Below the pieces are notes generated by a model, which was not told the origin of the DNA, made no database searches, and worked only from the letters and a program-made list of their open reading frames with translations. From the NCBI GenBank assembly GCA_963281255.1, contig OY725490.1, positions 5,828,001 to 5,892,000 on the forward strand: DNA of 64,000 nt, written 5' to 3'. The position numbers were made by a program, and so were the translations under genes. Shown piece by piece: positions 34,496 to 46,927 of this stretch; the stretch's first letter is position 1; each line of letters starts with the position of its first letter. The DNA is from Aphrocallistes beatrix. Taxonomy: Eukaryota; Porifera; Hexactinellida; Sceptrulophora; Aphrocallistidae.

Positions 34496-34912
34496 CAGTG
34501 GCGGCGCTAGCTCTCCGGGACTGATGGGGCTGAACTGGGCTGGAACTATTTTTGGTGAGGCTGAACGTGTAATTATAAAGCAATTTTGACTCTAGGTTTG
34601 CAATACGTATTATTTATTCGGAATTATGACTTTTTTTCTAAATTTGATATTATTACAATGATGATTATTCGAAATTTGATAGTATTACAATGGTGATTAT
34701 TCGAAATTTGATAGTATTACAATGGTGATTATTCGAAATTTGATGCTACAATGGTGATTATCGAAATTTGATGCTACACAATAATGAATTTTCAATAATA
34801 AAAGTTCATGTTTTAAATATTTTTTCTAAAAGTTCCCTAGTTTGTCTCTTCTCAGCCCCATCAAGTGATGGGGCTCTAGCCCCATCAAGCCCCATCTCTA
34901 GCGCCGCCACTG
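34496..34912. mobile_element. hAT-type MITE
   Basis: Ends CAGTGGCGGCGCTAG and CTAGCGCCGCCACTG are perfect inverted repeats of hAT type. The flanks GTAATGT and GTAATTGT may be a degenerate 8-bp duplication. Inside, 34640-34770 is a tandem repeat of about 36 bp (GATTATTCGAAATTTGAT, AGTATTACAATGGT). Confidence 0.7.
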
Positions 34913-34999
34913 GTAATTGTAGATTCATCATTCTTTACGACTTCTTCAATTAATTACTTTCAATTAATTACAAAAATCCTAGCATTTTAATATATAAGA

Positions 35000-35514
35000 T
35001 ATTCAAAATATCACATTTCGTGCACTACGAGTCACTTAATGGAGCTGCACTCGTAGTCTGTCGACTGACATTTTTTCTATAGAACAAAGGTCAGATAATG
35101 TAGGTTACCTGTCCTCCTTAACCAACTTTTAACTTTTTCCTATTAGAATGTATATCGGACTATGCAGGTTACTGATCACTATTATCTGACATTTGCTTTC
35201 TGGGGGCAGAGTTCCCAGAACCCCTATTACCATCGTTCTATGCGCTCGCTCTTAGCCGCCCTCCCCAGAATCGTGTCGGGAAAGAGCATTCCAACACTTT
35301 GTGAAGCGTATCTAAAACTCTTTAGTCAGTTGAAGGAGCATTTCACATCCCAAATGCCATAATATTAAATTCATACTCCACTCCGAGCATGAAAGCAGTC
35401 TTCTCCCGATGGACTGAGAGCTCGATAATCAACAGCGAATCTCTATCCGCCGTTTCACATGAATTGCTAACTAGACTTCCCCATGGGAATGGAAATAATG
35501 TTATTTTCCAAATC
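35000..35514. other. Unassigned stretch with one short open frame
   Basis: Base composition is less AT-rich than its surroundings at 35200-35480. The 66-residue frame at 35162-35362 (ending KLFSQLKEHFTSQMP) is not recognised and lacks support as a gene. A similar GC-richer unassigned patch is at 35940-36200. Either could be an old exon or an element fragment. Confidence 0.25.
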
Positions 35515-35755
35515 TGTTAAATCTTAGATGCTCAAATATCGATATACAGCTATTGTTGTTACCAGGGAAAAGAAAATCTCGGACTATAGTGGAGTTTGTG
35601 TGGAGTCCTGCAATACCACATCTTCCTCCACTGCTCCATTGCCCAGCACCATGGGCCCCACAGGCTCCAAACCTGGGTGGGCGCCCCCCCCAGGGCCCAG
35701 ACCTGGAGCCCCCCCTCAGGTACCCACACGTGGCGCCTATGATGTGACCCATCAA
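35515..35755 (+). repeat. Dispersed repeat D, copy 1 (GC-rich)
   Basis: Shares with 40190-40465 the ordered words TTAGATGCTCAAATAT, ATACAGCTATTGTTGTTACC, GTGTGGAGTCCTGC, CCACTGCTCCATTGCCCAGC, GGTACCCACAC and GGCGCCTATG. The proline-rich and glycine-rich open frames over it are products of composition. Confidence 0.75.
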
Positions 35756-36432
35756 ATTGTAAATTCAACGCTGATCAAGAATATCACAATGAAAATTGGT
35801 AGACTTCATTTAAGTAAGTTAGACATATTTTTGGATTTCCTACTAATGTTCGGACAGACGGACCTTGGGGGGCAATTTTTTCCCGAATTAGGCAGTATGC
35901 TGAGAGGGTTCCCCTTCTCTATCGTCGAAACTTGATGTGGTGCATCCAGTGAGCGCATGAAATGGAGTCATTTCAATTGCACTTGTCATTACCGAATATC
36001 CGCGCTATTTGAGTTGCATATAACAAGTCCAAATGCAACACTTCAACACTGACATTCGAGCTTCTTATCGGGGCTGACCACGAACACGACAAATATTGTC
36101 AAAAGTTCGAACAAATGTTCTTTGAACCTTACTTGAAACTATCCGCAGCATGCAATAGCTCCGTGTGCCTATTTCCAAATGCGTTGAAGAAAACAGCCAA
36201 TATTCATCAATAGTCACTGAACAACGTGGCTCATCTCCATGAGTAGTAGGAAGCCATTTAAATATTCTAGAAATTTAATATACTATATGTGATAATCAAT
36301 ATAAAGTCAAATTTAGATTTTTGATCTAGTACAAAAATTGAGGGCTCTGACGATAGTGAGCAGAAATAAGTCATTCGGAATAATTTCATTCTCGAATTTT
36401 TATAACCAATTACTACTATTGTATTTCACAAT

Positions 36433-36925
36433 TTCGGGGCGTCTGCATTTGTCCGACTATGTATGGTTGGCATCTGTCCGACTACTTTTTCTATATGTTG
36501 GCATTTATCCGACTACTTTTTCTATATGTTGGCATTTATCCGACTACTTTTTCTCCATGTTGGCATTTGCCCGACTACTTTTTCTCTATGTTGGCATTTG
36601 TCCGACAACTTTTCCTCAATGTTGGCATTTGTCCGACTTTTATTTCCTTTCCTATTATACTCTCTGCTGAATCGACAGAAAAAGACCTAAAATACCACAC
36701 AGTACCCCCCTCATGAAATAAAAATTCCACTTTCACGCTCAATTGGAAACTATTTCAGACTTAAATTCCCCCCTTTCACTAAGTTCTTATACATATCACT
36801 CTCCAAAATGCTCACATTCGCTCTCCCTCCAATTTTAAGTTGTCGGACAAATTCCAACTTAGAGAACAAGTAGTCAGACAAATGCCAAACATTGAGAAAA
36901 AGTAGTCGGACAAATGCAGTGTCCC
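36433..36925. mobile_element. Element with inverted GCATTTGTCCGAC repeats
   Basis: The left side (36445-36640) is a tandem array of about 34-bp units (GTTGGCATTTGTCCGACTAC, then TTTTTCTATAT). The right side (36838-36920) carries the same words inverted (GTAGTCGGACAAATGC). The frames of repeated W-H-L-S-D-Y-F reflect the array. A related element is at 45538-46022. Confidence 0.65.
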
Positions 36926-36929
36926 CCAC

Positions 36930-39885
36930 TATTTTACCACTAAGTTTCGGCATATACGTATACATATTTTGCACAGATATCGAGAAGAGTCAAAAGTACG
37001 AGATAGAAAAGCAAAATTATATACTATTTGCAAATATTAGTATTATAAGATTATTAAAAAATCAAAACTTGATTTAGGATTAAAATGATAAATATTGTCA
37101 TTTAGATTAACTAAGTACGTAGCATTTATAGATTATGTCAGAAAGTTAGAACAAACTTCTACGAAATTAAGTTGTAGTTAGTCTTGCACTACCCAGATTA
37201 AACTAGAGTTGAAACATGGTCTGTGTTAATTACCCTGGAATTCTTTCAAATATTGCAAATAATTTATGCTGTCAAAACTTATCTCGTCACTTCCATTAAG
37301 TAAATTAATACCAACAAACGATACTTGTATTAGAGAGCATTCACGACTTTCCTACGAGTAGCCCAAATTTAAAAGGTTGTTATATCTTCTTGCCTGGATA
37401 TGTAGTAGTAACATATCATTAGCTTGCTCTCCTAAAGTTGCACTTAATAACTTGTCCCAATGTAGACAACTAAAAGAACACTGCTAATTGCATGTCTTGT
37501 CATATAATAAATATGAGTGTAGATAGGATGCATACTTGAAATTAATTCTCTTTGTGAGTATGAAAGTTCTTTCAGATATTGGAGAATATAATCATAATTT
37601 GGTGAATCTTCTGATAGATGCTGGAGAACACTTTCAAAAGCATGTTTAATAGTGTTTCCTTCAAGTCGCCTTTATGAAATTCTGTTACATAATTTATGTC
37701 ATTCTCATACAGTGCTTACTTTTACAAGCTGATTTAATTGGTAAGAAGTTGTAAATGTGAATATACGTATACTGTATCCAGATTGATCAGATTCAACTTA
37801 TCCCGAATGTGTAGCTGTAGTGTTTCGATAAAGCAAACTAGATTTAGAATACAATGTTCTTTTAATGAGATTTTATTGGAATTCTTTGATCATATCTTTG
37901 TCTTGATAACTTTTGATTCTTGAAAACAATGCATTAATAGTTAATGTCTAGATTATCGATATTTCAGCACTATTCATTCGTTGAAGATTATATCACATAC
38001 TCAATTATTTCGAACAACTTGACTGCCGCAGTTGAAATCTAGTACTAATAATAATTAACTGAAACTGAACACACACACACACATGTAATCTTGGAGGAAG
38101 TGGGTGCTTTCTAGTATGGATGTACTACGGTTGTATGAGGATGTAATGATTAAGATCCTACACTAACATCAATAAGATGTTGATCAAAATTATACATAAA
38201 AATTGTTAATCAAAGTATAGTCTCTCTAAATTTAACTTAGTCAAATTCAAATTGCGCAATCTTAGAAGCCATAGCCATTAGAAAATGAATACTGTATTCC
38301 AAAAACTGAGTCACGGCTATAAATAAGTGAAATTTTTAGTCTAACCAGAAACAAATTAAATGAGACTTAAGAAATATCAACAGGACTAATATGATTTAAA
38401 CCAAAACAAAAAGTGTGAAAATATGATGAATTTGGCATTGTAGTTATATACCACTATATTTATGTTTGACAGTACAGTGAACCTCGCACAATGACAAGGA
38501 ATGGGAGGAAGGTTCGCGAAAGGGGAGGCATGGGGTATGGTTTGTCGTGATTTGAATAAGTGATCTACATACGTACTTTACTGATATTAATCATAAATTG
38601 AAGCTCAATCATAAAATTATTATTCTACGTATTAGTTCGTCACATAAATTCAAGAGAGATAGCTCACTGGCATTTATGATAACATCCATTTGACCTCAAA
38701 AATTTAGGTTTTAAATAACAATCCAGTAAATGTAACTAGGTATATCATTTTATGTTAAACTTGTGATAATATCATCAGAAACGAGATAGTCATGAAATGC
38801 CCATCAGCATCATTATAGGAGTTGTTTAGGAACTGAAAATTTCTCAACTATTCGTGGTTAGAGAGAGAGGTATATACAAGTCTACATTGACAAAAAGAGG
38901 AGGAATATCTGAATATTCTAGTTTGCCCTCTTCACATTTGATAAGAGATAATATTATCTTGTTCATTTCTTTTAATCAATTGATTGATCCAAATCTAAAT
39001 CTATAATTGATTCATGAATAAATTAACTAAATATTCGTTAATTAAGCAATTAATCCAATCAATGACACCACCTGCTCTCGGTCTCTTTCTTTTCCCTAAC
39101 AAAGTTTTATCTACATAGTTCCTCCTTAGGTACTAATCTTAGGCTTAGGCACCGACAGGGTTGGTAGTTCTTAATTCAATGCCCTATTGATACCTGGATT
39201 CGTTCTTTTTGTCCATTTCCCATAAGGTACACTCAAACTATTTCCCTTTTTTTTGTAAAGAGGGTCGGACTATTTCCAACATAGTATTTTCCTCAAACGA
39301 TTTCCTATTTTAAAAAGTTGAACCATTTCCGCATTAACATTATATACCATTTCCGAAAAATATGTACTATATAGTGCATCTTATTCAAGACCATTGATAT
39401 AGGTACCGACGATATGGCCATGGCATTCAGATTTAATTGTGACAGATCAGTTCCCCCAATCTGTTGGACAGTAGAACCGAGAGTGCCAAATTAATTTCGG
39501 TGCTGAACTGAAATTTGACTTGAGTGATATTCCATCACCATACGCCGCCTGGCCAAAGTACCTAAACACCACAATATTTTCTACCATGACTCTTTTTAAA
39601 TGAGCAATCAAACAACTTTGATAACTTTTTAATTCTAAAATTGCCTTGAGAGGGTAAATTCTGTATCGATTAAATATGCATTGATAATCTAACAATTTAT
39701 TCTCGAATTTACCTGAAAATTTAACTTCGATATTAGAGTGTCTAGATTCTTATGATCCAGTGTCTAAACGCAAATCTTGCATTTTGATATTTAAGTGTGA
39801 AATTGCTCTCATGAGATTCAGGACAACTAGGCAGCGTCGGTGAACAAATGTTAGTCACTTTTTAACTAAATATTTATTAGTGGAC
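36930..39885. other. No recognised gene
   Basis: AT-rich. A short CA run (ACACACACACAC) lies at 38071-38084. 39190-39360 has several TTTCC-containing repeats (ACTATTTCC, CCATTTCCG) of the subterminal-repeat type seen in MITEs. CAGTGAACCTCGCAC at about 38474 looks like an isolated pogo-type end. No conserved protein motif was found on either strand. Confidence 0.45.
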
Positions 39886-39890
39886 CGTGA

Positions 39891-40516
39891 TATAGTATTA
39901 GAACGCGTCAGTTATCCGAACCCCTCGGTTAACAAAACTAGCGCATAAAAAAAATGGAGAATGATCCTACTTAAGCCAAGAGAATTGCAATAATTAAAAA
40001 CAACAAATTTCTAACCACTCCCGGAAAAAGATACACCATAATATACTATACTATATCGAACTTAATAAATTAAGTATTCCATATAAATACGTAGTATATC
40101 ACATTCCAGGGTTGTTTCTTCACTTTTAATATTTCACTTATAGGCGCCAAGTTTTGGAAAATAGAATAAAATCTGGGGGGGTCTGGGGATTTGTTAAACC
40201 TTAGATGCTCAAATATCAATATACAGCTATTGTTGTTACCTAGAGAAAAGAAATTTTCGGACTATTTTGAAGGGAAAATGTAATTGGGATATATATTTAG
40301 ACTCAATTAACATAATTTTGGGGTATAGTTGTACCTAGAAGTATGTGTGGAGTCCTGCCATACCACAGCTTTCTCCACTGCTCCATTGCCCAGCACCACG
40401 GCCCCCCACATGCTCCAAACCTGGGGGGGGGGGCCAGGTACCCACACTTGGCGCCTATGTACTTATTCGAACCCCTTTTGGTCCCATCACGTTCAGATAA
40501 CTGACGTTCTACTGTA
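39891..40516. mobile_element. pogo/Tigger-like MITE hosting repeat D copy 2
   Basis: Left TAGTATTAGAACGCGTCAG, then TTATCCGAACC, pairs with right GGTTCAGATAACTGACG-like sequence ending TTCTACTGTA (complement TACAGTAGAACGTCAG). TA at both ends. Repeat D copy 2 occupies 40190-40465 inside. Confidence 0.6.
40190..40465 (+). repeat. Dispersed repeat D, copy 2
   Basis: Same ordered words as 35515-35755, with a longer poly-G run (about 40425-40434) and about 80 extra bases after TCGGACTA. Confidence 0.75.
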
Positions 40517-40867
40517 CCTTACGGAAGCTAATCAGAATATTTAGTATAATGATGTTTTTCAAATAATGAAGCATTGTCTAAAAACATTGTCTAGTTTCAA
40601 AATAGACATATGTTCGATGTTTGACTAATTTTAATCTACAAAATTTGCTTTGAATAAAATATTACAATACATCAATGGGGCCTGAGATTTAATGAAGAAT
40701 ATTTTGAAAAGTTAAGAATTTGTAGTGGTAATTACTCAGTAATAATGAATTGGCCTCGGGGATGGAATAGTGGAGACTATAAAGTACAATTACGAATTTC
40801 CTCTAACACATTCTATTTTCCTGCACATAATTTTATTTTCAAGATTTGGATTCAATCTCAGCACATC

Positions 40868-41116
40868 TACAGTCCCGGAAAAAAGTCTGGAATAATGTAT
40901 GTAAAATATAAATATTCTAGTTTTAGCAAAAATAACAAATTTTAATATTGCAGAATGTTTTTTATCAATTTAATGGATTGAAAATCTAGAGTCTACTCTT
41001 TCTATAACACGAAAAGTATGAAATATTTAATTAAAATATATTATATGTTTATTACCGGATAAATTCTAAAAAGTTGGAAAATACTAAAATATTCCAGACT
41101 TTTAGCCGGGACTGTA
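40868..41116. mobile_element. Tc1-type MITE, about 250 bp
   Basis: TACAGTCCCGGAAAAAAGTC and GACTTTTAGCCGGGACTGTA are inverted ends beginning and ending in TA, with TGGAATA / TATTCCA just inside. It lies immediately 3' of the TMEM243-like gene. Confidence 0.8.
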
Positions 41117-41274
41117 TGTCGGCTGAACTTTTTTTTTTAAGATAAAAATGATTCTATTATTACAAATGTAATTATTTTTAACAAAATATACATCTGAGAC
41201 ATGCATAAAAAAATAAAATAAGTTCAAAATATTCAAATTCAAATTCAAATACAATAAAAAAATAAACAGTTGAG

Positions 41275-41628
41275 TCAATTAATAATTATAATGACAAGCG
41301 TAGATAGAGATAAAATCATTGTCAAACAGCATAACATAAGGAAGTACCAAATAAACTCTTTGGGAAGGATGCCTAGCTTTTGTCCAATAAATGTAAACAA
41401 TAAAACATTAGAAAACATAACAACTTGTATTGCTATCACTATATATTGGTAGCCATCGTGAATAAACAAGAAGAACTTAATAATCGCTCCAAAACATGGA
41501 ATTAAAATAAATAAAACTGTAAGAGACAATATAATATATGTTGATATTATAGCCTTTGGAGAAGATGTTTTATCATAAAATAGTGGTGAATTCTCGTCAT
41601 TCTCTTTACAGTTATTTTCAGAACTCAT
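41275..41628 (-). CDS. TMEM243: TMEM243-like small multipass membrane protein
   Basis: 117 residues in a single exon. Three hydrophobic segments (about residues 27-55, 61-83, 92-116) follow a short acidic/polar N-terminus. Length, a PLF-x-x-x-T/S motif at about residue 15 (SPLFYDKTSS), the Lys just before helix 1 and the helix spacing agree with TMEM243, a membrane protein of about 118 residues and unknown biochemical role. Similarity of individual residues within the helices is weak, so the name is provisional. The first Met is at 41628. Codon use is AT-rich like its surroundings, and no disabling change is visible. A Tc1-type MITE lies just downstream. The alternative is a taxon-specific membrane protein. 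Confidence 0.5.
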   Translation of the reverse strand: MSSENNCKENDENSPLFYDKTSSPKAIISTYIILSLTVLFILIPCFGAIIKFFLFIHDGYQYIVIAIQVVMFSNVLLFTFIGQKLGILPKEFIWYFLMLCCLTMILSLSTLVIIIIN

Positions 41629-42942
41629 TTTGAATTAGTATCGAGATAATATAAAATTCGAGATAAGAGCTATTCCAATAAGATGAAAAGAGATAAAATA
41701 TAAATTTTAGGACCAGTATATAAATTGACGAATTGGTTATATAAAAAATAACAAAGTGAATGTAGTAGAACTTCAATAAGTGGGGGGGGAAGTCAAACAT
41801 TATAATCTTCCCTATTCCCTTTTATCATTCTAAATGCAATTTGCGGATTTGTATATAAACATGACTTTTGTGCCCAGTGCCCACGCAAAATGCCAAATCC
41901 CATTTTTTGTGCTCTGTCCTATAATTTTAATTCTGTTATGTCAATAGTTTATTTATTATATCGGTTTGAAAGTTGCGAGATGGGAATTTTATTAATATTT
42001 CAATTTCAAAATTCCCCGATGAAAGGGAATTTTTGTGTGCATTTATCTAGTACAAAACTATTTTTTTCAACATTTTTTTCTGCCAAATGGGCCTTTTACA
42101 ATTTTTGACATAAGTCCGTCCCATTGGCGAAATTCATCCTTTTATTTCGATGCAAAATGAATCACAGATAACCATATTTTGGAATAAAATAGTATAGCTA
42201 CGATCTCAAACATTTACTTTTTGCTTTGCTAACTTTACTTTATACAATGGCCCACTTCTAAAATACCAGGCTACTTTGATTAAGTTTGCTGAGAATAATA
42301 TGTATAGTGGCCAACTCCTGAAATACCCAGCTAACGTATTTTCTCTTTCTCCATAACGGATTTTTCGGGATGAACCATAAGTGTGAGAAGAATCACCTTG
42401 GACATAAGATGTAGAATGATTATGGGCAGACAATGTTATATGAGATTTTCGATCCGACAGATCGCCACATAATTGTGGCGCTTTATGTATTTCTACATAT
42501 AACTCAAAAAAGATTCAACATTTTCCCTTAACCTTGGTGCCGTTAAATAAAGTAAATAATTCTGAACAAAGTTGCCACATAATTTTACTCCGATCCTATA
42601 CAAAATTTTTACATATCCAATTTAAAATAGAAATTGGATCATAACTTTCTTTTCTCAATTTATTCATTCAAGTCATACTTACCCAAAATTTCGAAGTTCT
42701 TCGTACGCTAAAGAGACGAAATTCGGATTCTATGCAAAAGGTTATCAAAAATGTAGGATTTGGTGAAGAGATACAATGTTAGTACAGAAAACAACTTCGG
42801 CATGAAATTTAGTTATGGGATTCGAGAAATGTTCAAATAATGGCTAACAGTTATGTGAAGTTGTCGTTTACAATGTAAGGGCCTCCTTGTAAATTTTGCT
42901 TATACAGCCCATATGGTGTTTATTCACATGTGCTAGTTGTAT

Positions 42943-43157
42943 ACATGCCAACCTGAGCCATGATAAAAGCGGGACTCAGCGTTGAATTTGGCGGGACATG
43001 GCGGGACGCAATAGAAATGTACTATACATAGAATTAAAAAAGCGGGACATAATGGGGAAATTTCATGTAAAAGCGGGACACTCGTAAAAATAGCTCAATA
43101 GAAGAGTGAAAAAAGCGGGACGTCCCGCCAAAAACGGGACAGTTGGCAAGTATGTAG
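42943..43157. mobile_element. Short TIR element rich in GCGGGAC words
   Basis: Ends ATACATGCCAACCTG and AGTTGGCAAGTATGTA are imperfect inverted repeats. The inside repeats GCGGGAC many times (subterminal repeats). Non-coding. A related GTCCCGTCCCG word cluster occurs at 57550-57590. 41800-42940 has no recognised gene. Confidence 0.55.
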
Positions 43158-43339
43158 TTGTTTTAGTTAATCAGCCTCCAAAGGGTGCTTAAGGAAGACA
43201 GTTACGCCATCAAAAGTATCTGCAAATTCAAAATTGAATTACTGCACTTATAATACAATAAATTTTGCTGTTTTGAAATTCTAATTTTAAACACCGTATA
43301 ACAGATGTCCAAATGAAATGTCTATATATTAAAAAAAAA

Positions 43340-43950
43340 AGTTAAATTCGGGTGAAACGGGACTATGTTGATAATCTCCCAAAAAGCCTTGTTTTGGGCA
43401 ATTAACTTGCTAAGCTTTCTTATTCTTCAGCTAAAACCCCCAGAAGGACGCTTTGGAGTATCAAAATCATCACATGGAGTAACAACCTCCAAATCTTTCT
43501 GCAAATTTCCAACCTCCATTAATTTCTTGGAGCCTAATTCAGCGAGTTTTCATGCTATCTTGATTCTCTGACCTCAATCGATGCATAATGGTCTCAGCTT
43601 TCACCTCAGCTGGGATGGGACTTTAAAGATAAAGGCCCTCCATTTTTCGTGGTGTTTAAACTTTAAAACATCATAACTCGCAAATACAGAAGCCGAGGCA
43701 ATTCTCCGTCGATTCCCGTCAAGAGAATCAAGATAGCATGAAAACTCGCTGAGTTAGGCTCCAAGAAATGAATGGAGGTTGGAAATTTGCACAAAGATCC
43801 CTTTGGAGGTTGTTGCTTCATGTGATGATTTTGACACCCCAAAGCGCCTTTGTGGGCCTTTTGGGAGTTTTAGGTGGAGATTAAGAAAGTTACAAGTTCT
43901 TAGCCCAAAAAAAATTATTAGATTTTAAAAAATCGACCCATTTCACCGAA
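43340..43950. mobile_element. Foldback element with about 230-bp arms
   Basis: GAAACGGGAC...AACTCAGC-type left arm, for example CTTGGAGCCTAATTCAGCGA and ATCTTGATTCTC, is mirrored on the right by GAGAATCAAGAT and CTGAGTTAGGCTCCAAG. The outer ends are GGTGAAACGGG and CCCATTTCACC. A decayed relative is at 45060-45150 (CCCCAAAGGGGGCTTTGGGG). Confidence 0.75.
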
Positions 43951-44341
43951 TCTTAATTAATTAAGACAATGGACTAATTAACTATAGAAGTTATGCTCAA
44001 GAAAGGTTTCATTTTCAAAAGTCAGTATCATGAATCACTATTGATACAAATTCTAATTTCGTGATCACATAGATTGACTGCCACACAAACTAAACTATCG
44101 CTAGGTTGAGAGTTATTCTATTCAAATTTCTAGGATTTCAAATATTGCGAATCCATTGAAAATAATTAGGAAGCTATTTGAAGGTACAAAAAATTTCCCT
44201 ATATTTCCAAATACCGTGCCACAGTGAGGTGATAAAGTGCAGTATGCAAACATACGTATATCATTTTTCAGATACTCACGAATTTAATTGATAAACACCG
44301 TTAATAGAAATGAAATGTTAAATTCAAATAGACTTGAGAGT

Positions 44342-44822
44342 CTAAGAAAATCCCTTCTGGTGCTGTGCATGAGAAGACTGAGTACTCCGACGCTTGTTTC
44401 TTCTTCCTTCTTTCACTCCGGACTTTCTCTTTACTCCGCGTTCTTGAGAATTCTCCATCGCCCCTTTGATTACATCAATACCATACTTTCTCAACTCTGA
44501 CTCAATAGAGATACTACCAATACCTTCAACTGATATTGATCTCCATAACGCAGTAAAATTTTCATCCAATTCAATACAAAATTCCTTGTTATTGAAGAAT
44601 AGTGCTTTCTCAGCTTTGTCACGTGTTGGGTTAAGCTCAAATAAGTCGTCTTTGATCTTTTCTAAAGCCGGTTCAAAGTTAGGGACTGCTTCTCGGACTT
44701 CAGATAGGAGAATTCCCCCTTTACCCTGGCTTTCATAAAACTGAAGTAGTTTACGAATATCTTTGGGGCTCTTGATATCGAGAGATGGCTTAAAAGAGTA
44801 CATACTTTCTTTCGAGTCATAC
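44342..44822 (-). CDS. GTF2E2: TFIIE subunit beta (GTF2E2), exon 2
   Basis: General transcription factor of RNA polymerase II; TFIIE beta helps recruit and regulate TFIIH in the preinitiation complex. This exon opens after acceptor TTTTAAG (first base 44822) and ends at TAG 44344-44342. Family features: YSFKPSLDIKSPKDIRKLL, then GKGGILLSEVREAVPN, KALFFNNKEFCIELDENF and LWRSISVEGIG, matching the second winged helix and C-terminal region, then a basic tail (KRKSGVKEGRRNKRRS). It joins exon 1 (53971-53727) with exact phase. The combined protein is 241 residues, shorter than the human protein (291), mainly because the N-terminal Ser-rich tail is reduced. The intron between them is 8,904 bp. Confidence 0.88.
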
Positions 44823-45169
44823 CTTAAAAATACATACATATACGTATTATAATTATAATAATTTTTCAGAAAAAATAATAAGGCATATATCAATCATTAA
44901 ATAACAGAAATTAATTGGTCATTATTGCTAACATTTTATCGGTTCGTTTCGCCATTTTTCGCCATGTTAAATTCAAGATTAATATTCGATCAAATGTATT
45001 GATTTTGAAAATTTTTAAAATAGCCTTAATATGGGCAAGGAAGGCAAGGTTAAACTTTTCCACTTTCCGCTTAAAAACCCCAAAAGCCCCAAAGGGGGCT
45101 TTGGGGTGCCAATAATTGTCACATGGTACAACAACTACAAATGGGAAAAAAAGGTATCTAAACATCGAA

Positions 45170-45360
45170 TTTTTCCAGCATCCAGCCCAAGTCTCCAACA
45201 TCCTCTATTAAGTCATCAAATACCCTAGGTAATAGATCTTTCTTCCTTGCAGCTCCCACTGAATGGAATCGACTCCCTGCTAACATCCGGAACTCGTCAT
45301 CACTTGCTATCTTCAAAAAACTGCTGAAAACACACCTCTTCATCAACGCATTCAATACAT
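45170..45360 (+). pseudogene. Non-LTR retrotransposon (CR1/L2-like) 3' fragment
   Basis: RSFFLAAPTEWNRLPANIRN followed by FKKLLKTHLF and a stop is the C-terminal end of CR1/L2-type ORF2 proteins (WN-x-LP ... F-K-x-x-L-K-T-H-L-F). A TTA/ATT microsatellite at 45456-45480 follows, as expected for the 3' end of such elements. Inside the GTF2E2 intron. Confidence 0.7.
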
Positions 45361-45497
45361 AACTACAATATCCACTTACACACATGAACACACCAGATTG
45401 CACTCCTGTACAGCGAATTTGAACATTTCCGGATGGAATTTGCGCTTTATAAATTTATATTATTATTATTATTATTATTACTTTGTAATGTAGGATA

Positions 45498-46926
45498 TGT
45501 ACAAGGTGTTTCACAATTGATGTCCTCTCGTGGGGAAGCTGCATTTGTCCAAATTGTTGAGTTGTCGTTTGTCCAAATGGATTTTTGTATGTTCTGCGTT
45601 TATCCGAATGGATTTTGGTAAGTTCTGCATTTGTCCGAATTTTATAGTATGCATCTGTTCGACTGAAGTATGCATTTGTCCTAAAAGTGTTTTTTCTGGA
45701 GAAAGGGGTGTGTGTAGAGGCCTTTTAGGTGAGGCATCTTGCTCCCCTTTGGGACCATTGAGGCATTTTGGTCGGGGAATATATTGTAATGCTAGGATTT
45801 TGCAGTTTTTAGGAGTGATGTTTATTTGCAAACTATGAAATTCGGACAAATGCATACTCAGTCGGAAAAATGCATACTTCAAATTCAGACAAATGCATAC
45901 TTCAAAATTCGGACAAATGCATACTTCAAAATTCGGACAAATGCAGAACTTACAAAAATCAATTCGGACAAATGCAGAACTTACAAAAATTAGTAAGAAA
46001 TTCGGACAAATGCATGCGCCCCCCTCTCGTTTAACTGTTATAATTTGAGGGAATAGAGAGATATCAGTACAATCACTTTCCAATATATCCCTCATCAAGT
46101 TTAATACATTTTTTAATTCGTTCTGGCATCCCATCTATCAAATTGCCTAAAGTCTGTGGTAGGATATGAGGCCATGCTAATTTTCATTTTTTTCGAGCAT
46201 TTTACATCTCTAGATTGATTCATTGAATCGAACTCTCCTTTAATAAACCAGATATTTTCAATTGGGTTTCAAAAGGTCTGGGGAATTACCTGGCCATATT
46301 CCTTTCACCCAAAAACTTTGGAAGTCTCAATCAGCCACTCTTGAGTTTTTCTAGCATGGTTAGCGGGTGCACCATCTTGCTGGAACAAGACACCGGACAT
46401 GTTTTCCATCATTTTCCGTTGTAAAAGGGATCCGGCCATTCGCATTCTCTTCATTGCTGACATCAGACAGTACTACTTGAGATTGAATAACTTTAGATTT
46501 CAAGATACGATAGAATTTCCGATCAAATTGCCTGTTTTTCCAATAGACTTTGTAATAATCATCTTTGTAGGGTTTGGAACGGACAGTTTTCTACCACGAC
46601 CCCCTTTGTTCCTTTTTTCGTTTTTATATAGCCTCCACGCTGCGCCGTATCTTACGAATTTCACAGATAGCTTTGAAGCAACTAATTTCTGTGTCAATCT
46701 CCCCTGTAACATACCCATTGACCATAATTTAATAGGTAAATGGTGATAGATTTTGAGACGAAATAAAAAAAGATCAACTGATAGATGTAATTAGACTATA
46801 AATTCCTCTTAGTTGATGCTTATAAAAGCCCAATCTACTAAGATTGATATAGCAATCCGTTATATGTAGTTTGTTTATATTTAGTCAGACATACCTAAAT
46901 AGGACATCAATTATGAAACACCCTGT
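45498..46926 (-). mobile_element. mariner/Tc1-type element with broken transposase
   Basis: Ends TACAAGGTGTTTCACAATTG and CAATTATGAAACACCCTGTA are inverted repeats (about 27 bp including ATGTCC), with TA at both ends. The minus strand carries transposase remains: an N-terminal part with a GGRGRKLSVPNPTK linker (46718-46500) and the catalytic part LFQQDGAPANHARKTQEWL (about 46390) followed by NPIENIW, with several stops. Central residues are missing. The element at 45538-46022 is nested inside. Confidence 0.65.
45538..46022. mobile_element. Element with inverted GCATTTGTCCGAAT repeats
   Basis: The left side repeats GCATTTGTCC(G/A)AAT and the right side repeats ATTCGGACAAATGC several times, forming a foldback inside the mariner copy. 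Related in word and design to 36433-36925. Confidence 0.6.
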
Positions 46927-46927
46927 A

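Larger units (their letters stand above)
33340..34999 (-). mobile_element. Helitron-like family B, copy 3 (reverse), hosting two MITEs
   Basis: The right end is the complement of TCTTATATATTAAAATGCT (GA at 34998-34999, then T). The body has three reverse copies of the 120-140-bp unit (CTACACCCCT, CCCCATGTCAACCGTTGGA, TAGTCTCTAGCC) at 33880-34210. The 3' end near 33345-33420 keeps the GCGGACACTTTGTGTCTGC hairpin, but the final CTTG region is degenerate. Nested elements are at 33485-33867 and 34496-34910. Confidence 0.6.

Noticed and set aside
35501..35768. Proline- and glycine-rich proteins on both strands
   Set aside because: They come from the GC-rich dispersed repeat D, which recurs at 40190-40465 without a conserved frame.
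36338..36716. Frames repeating F-L-Y-V-G-I-C-P-T-T
   Set aside because: Open in all three frames because of a 34-bp tandem repeat; not a membrane protein.
44911..45228. Two opposing open frames near GTF2E2 exon 2
   Set aside because: They lie in a decayed foldback relic (CCCCAAAGGGGGCTTTGGGG) and show no coding features.
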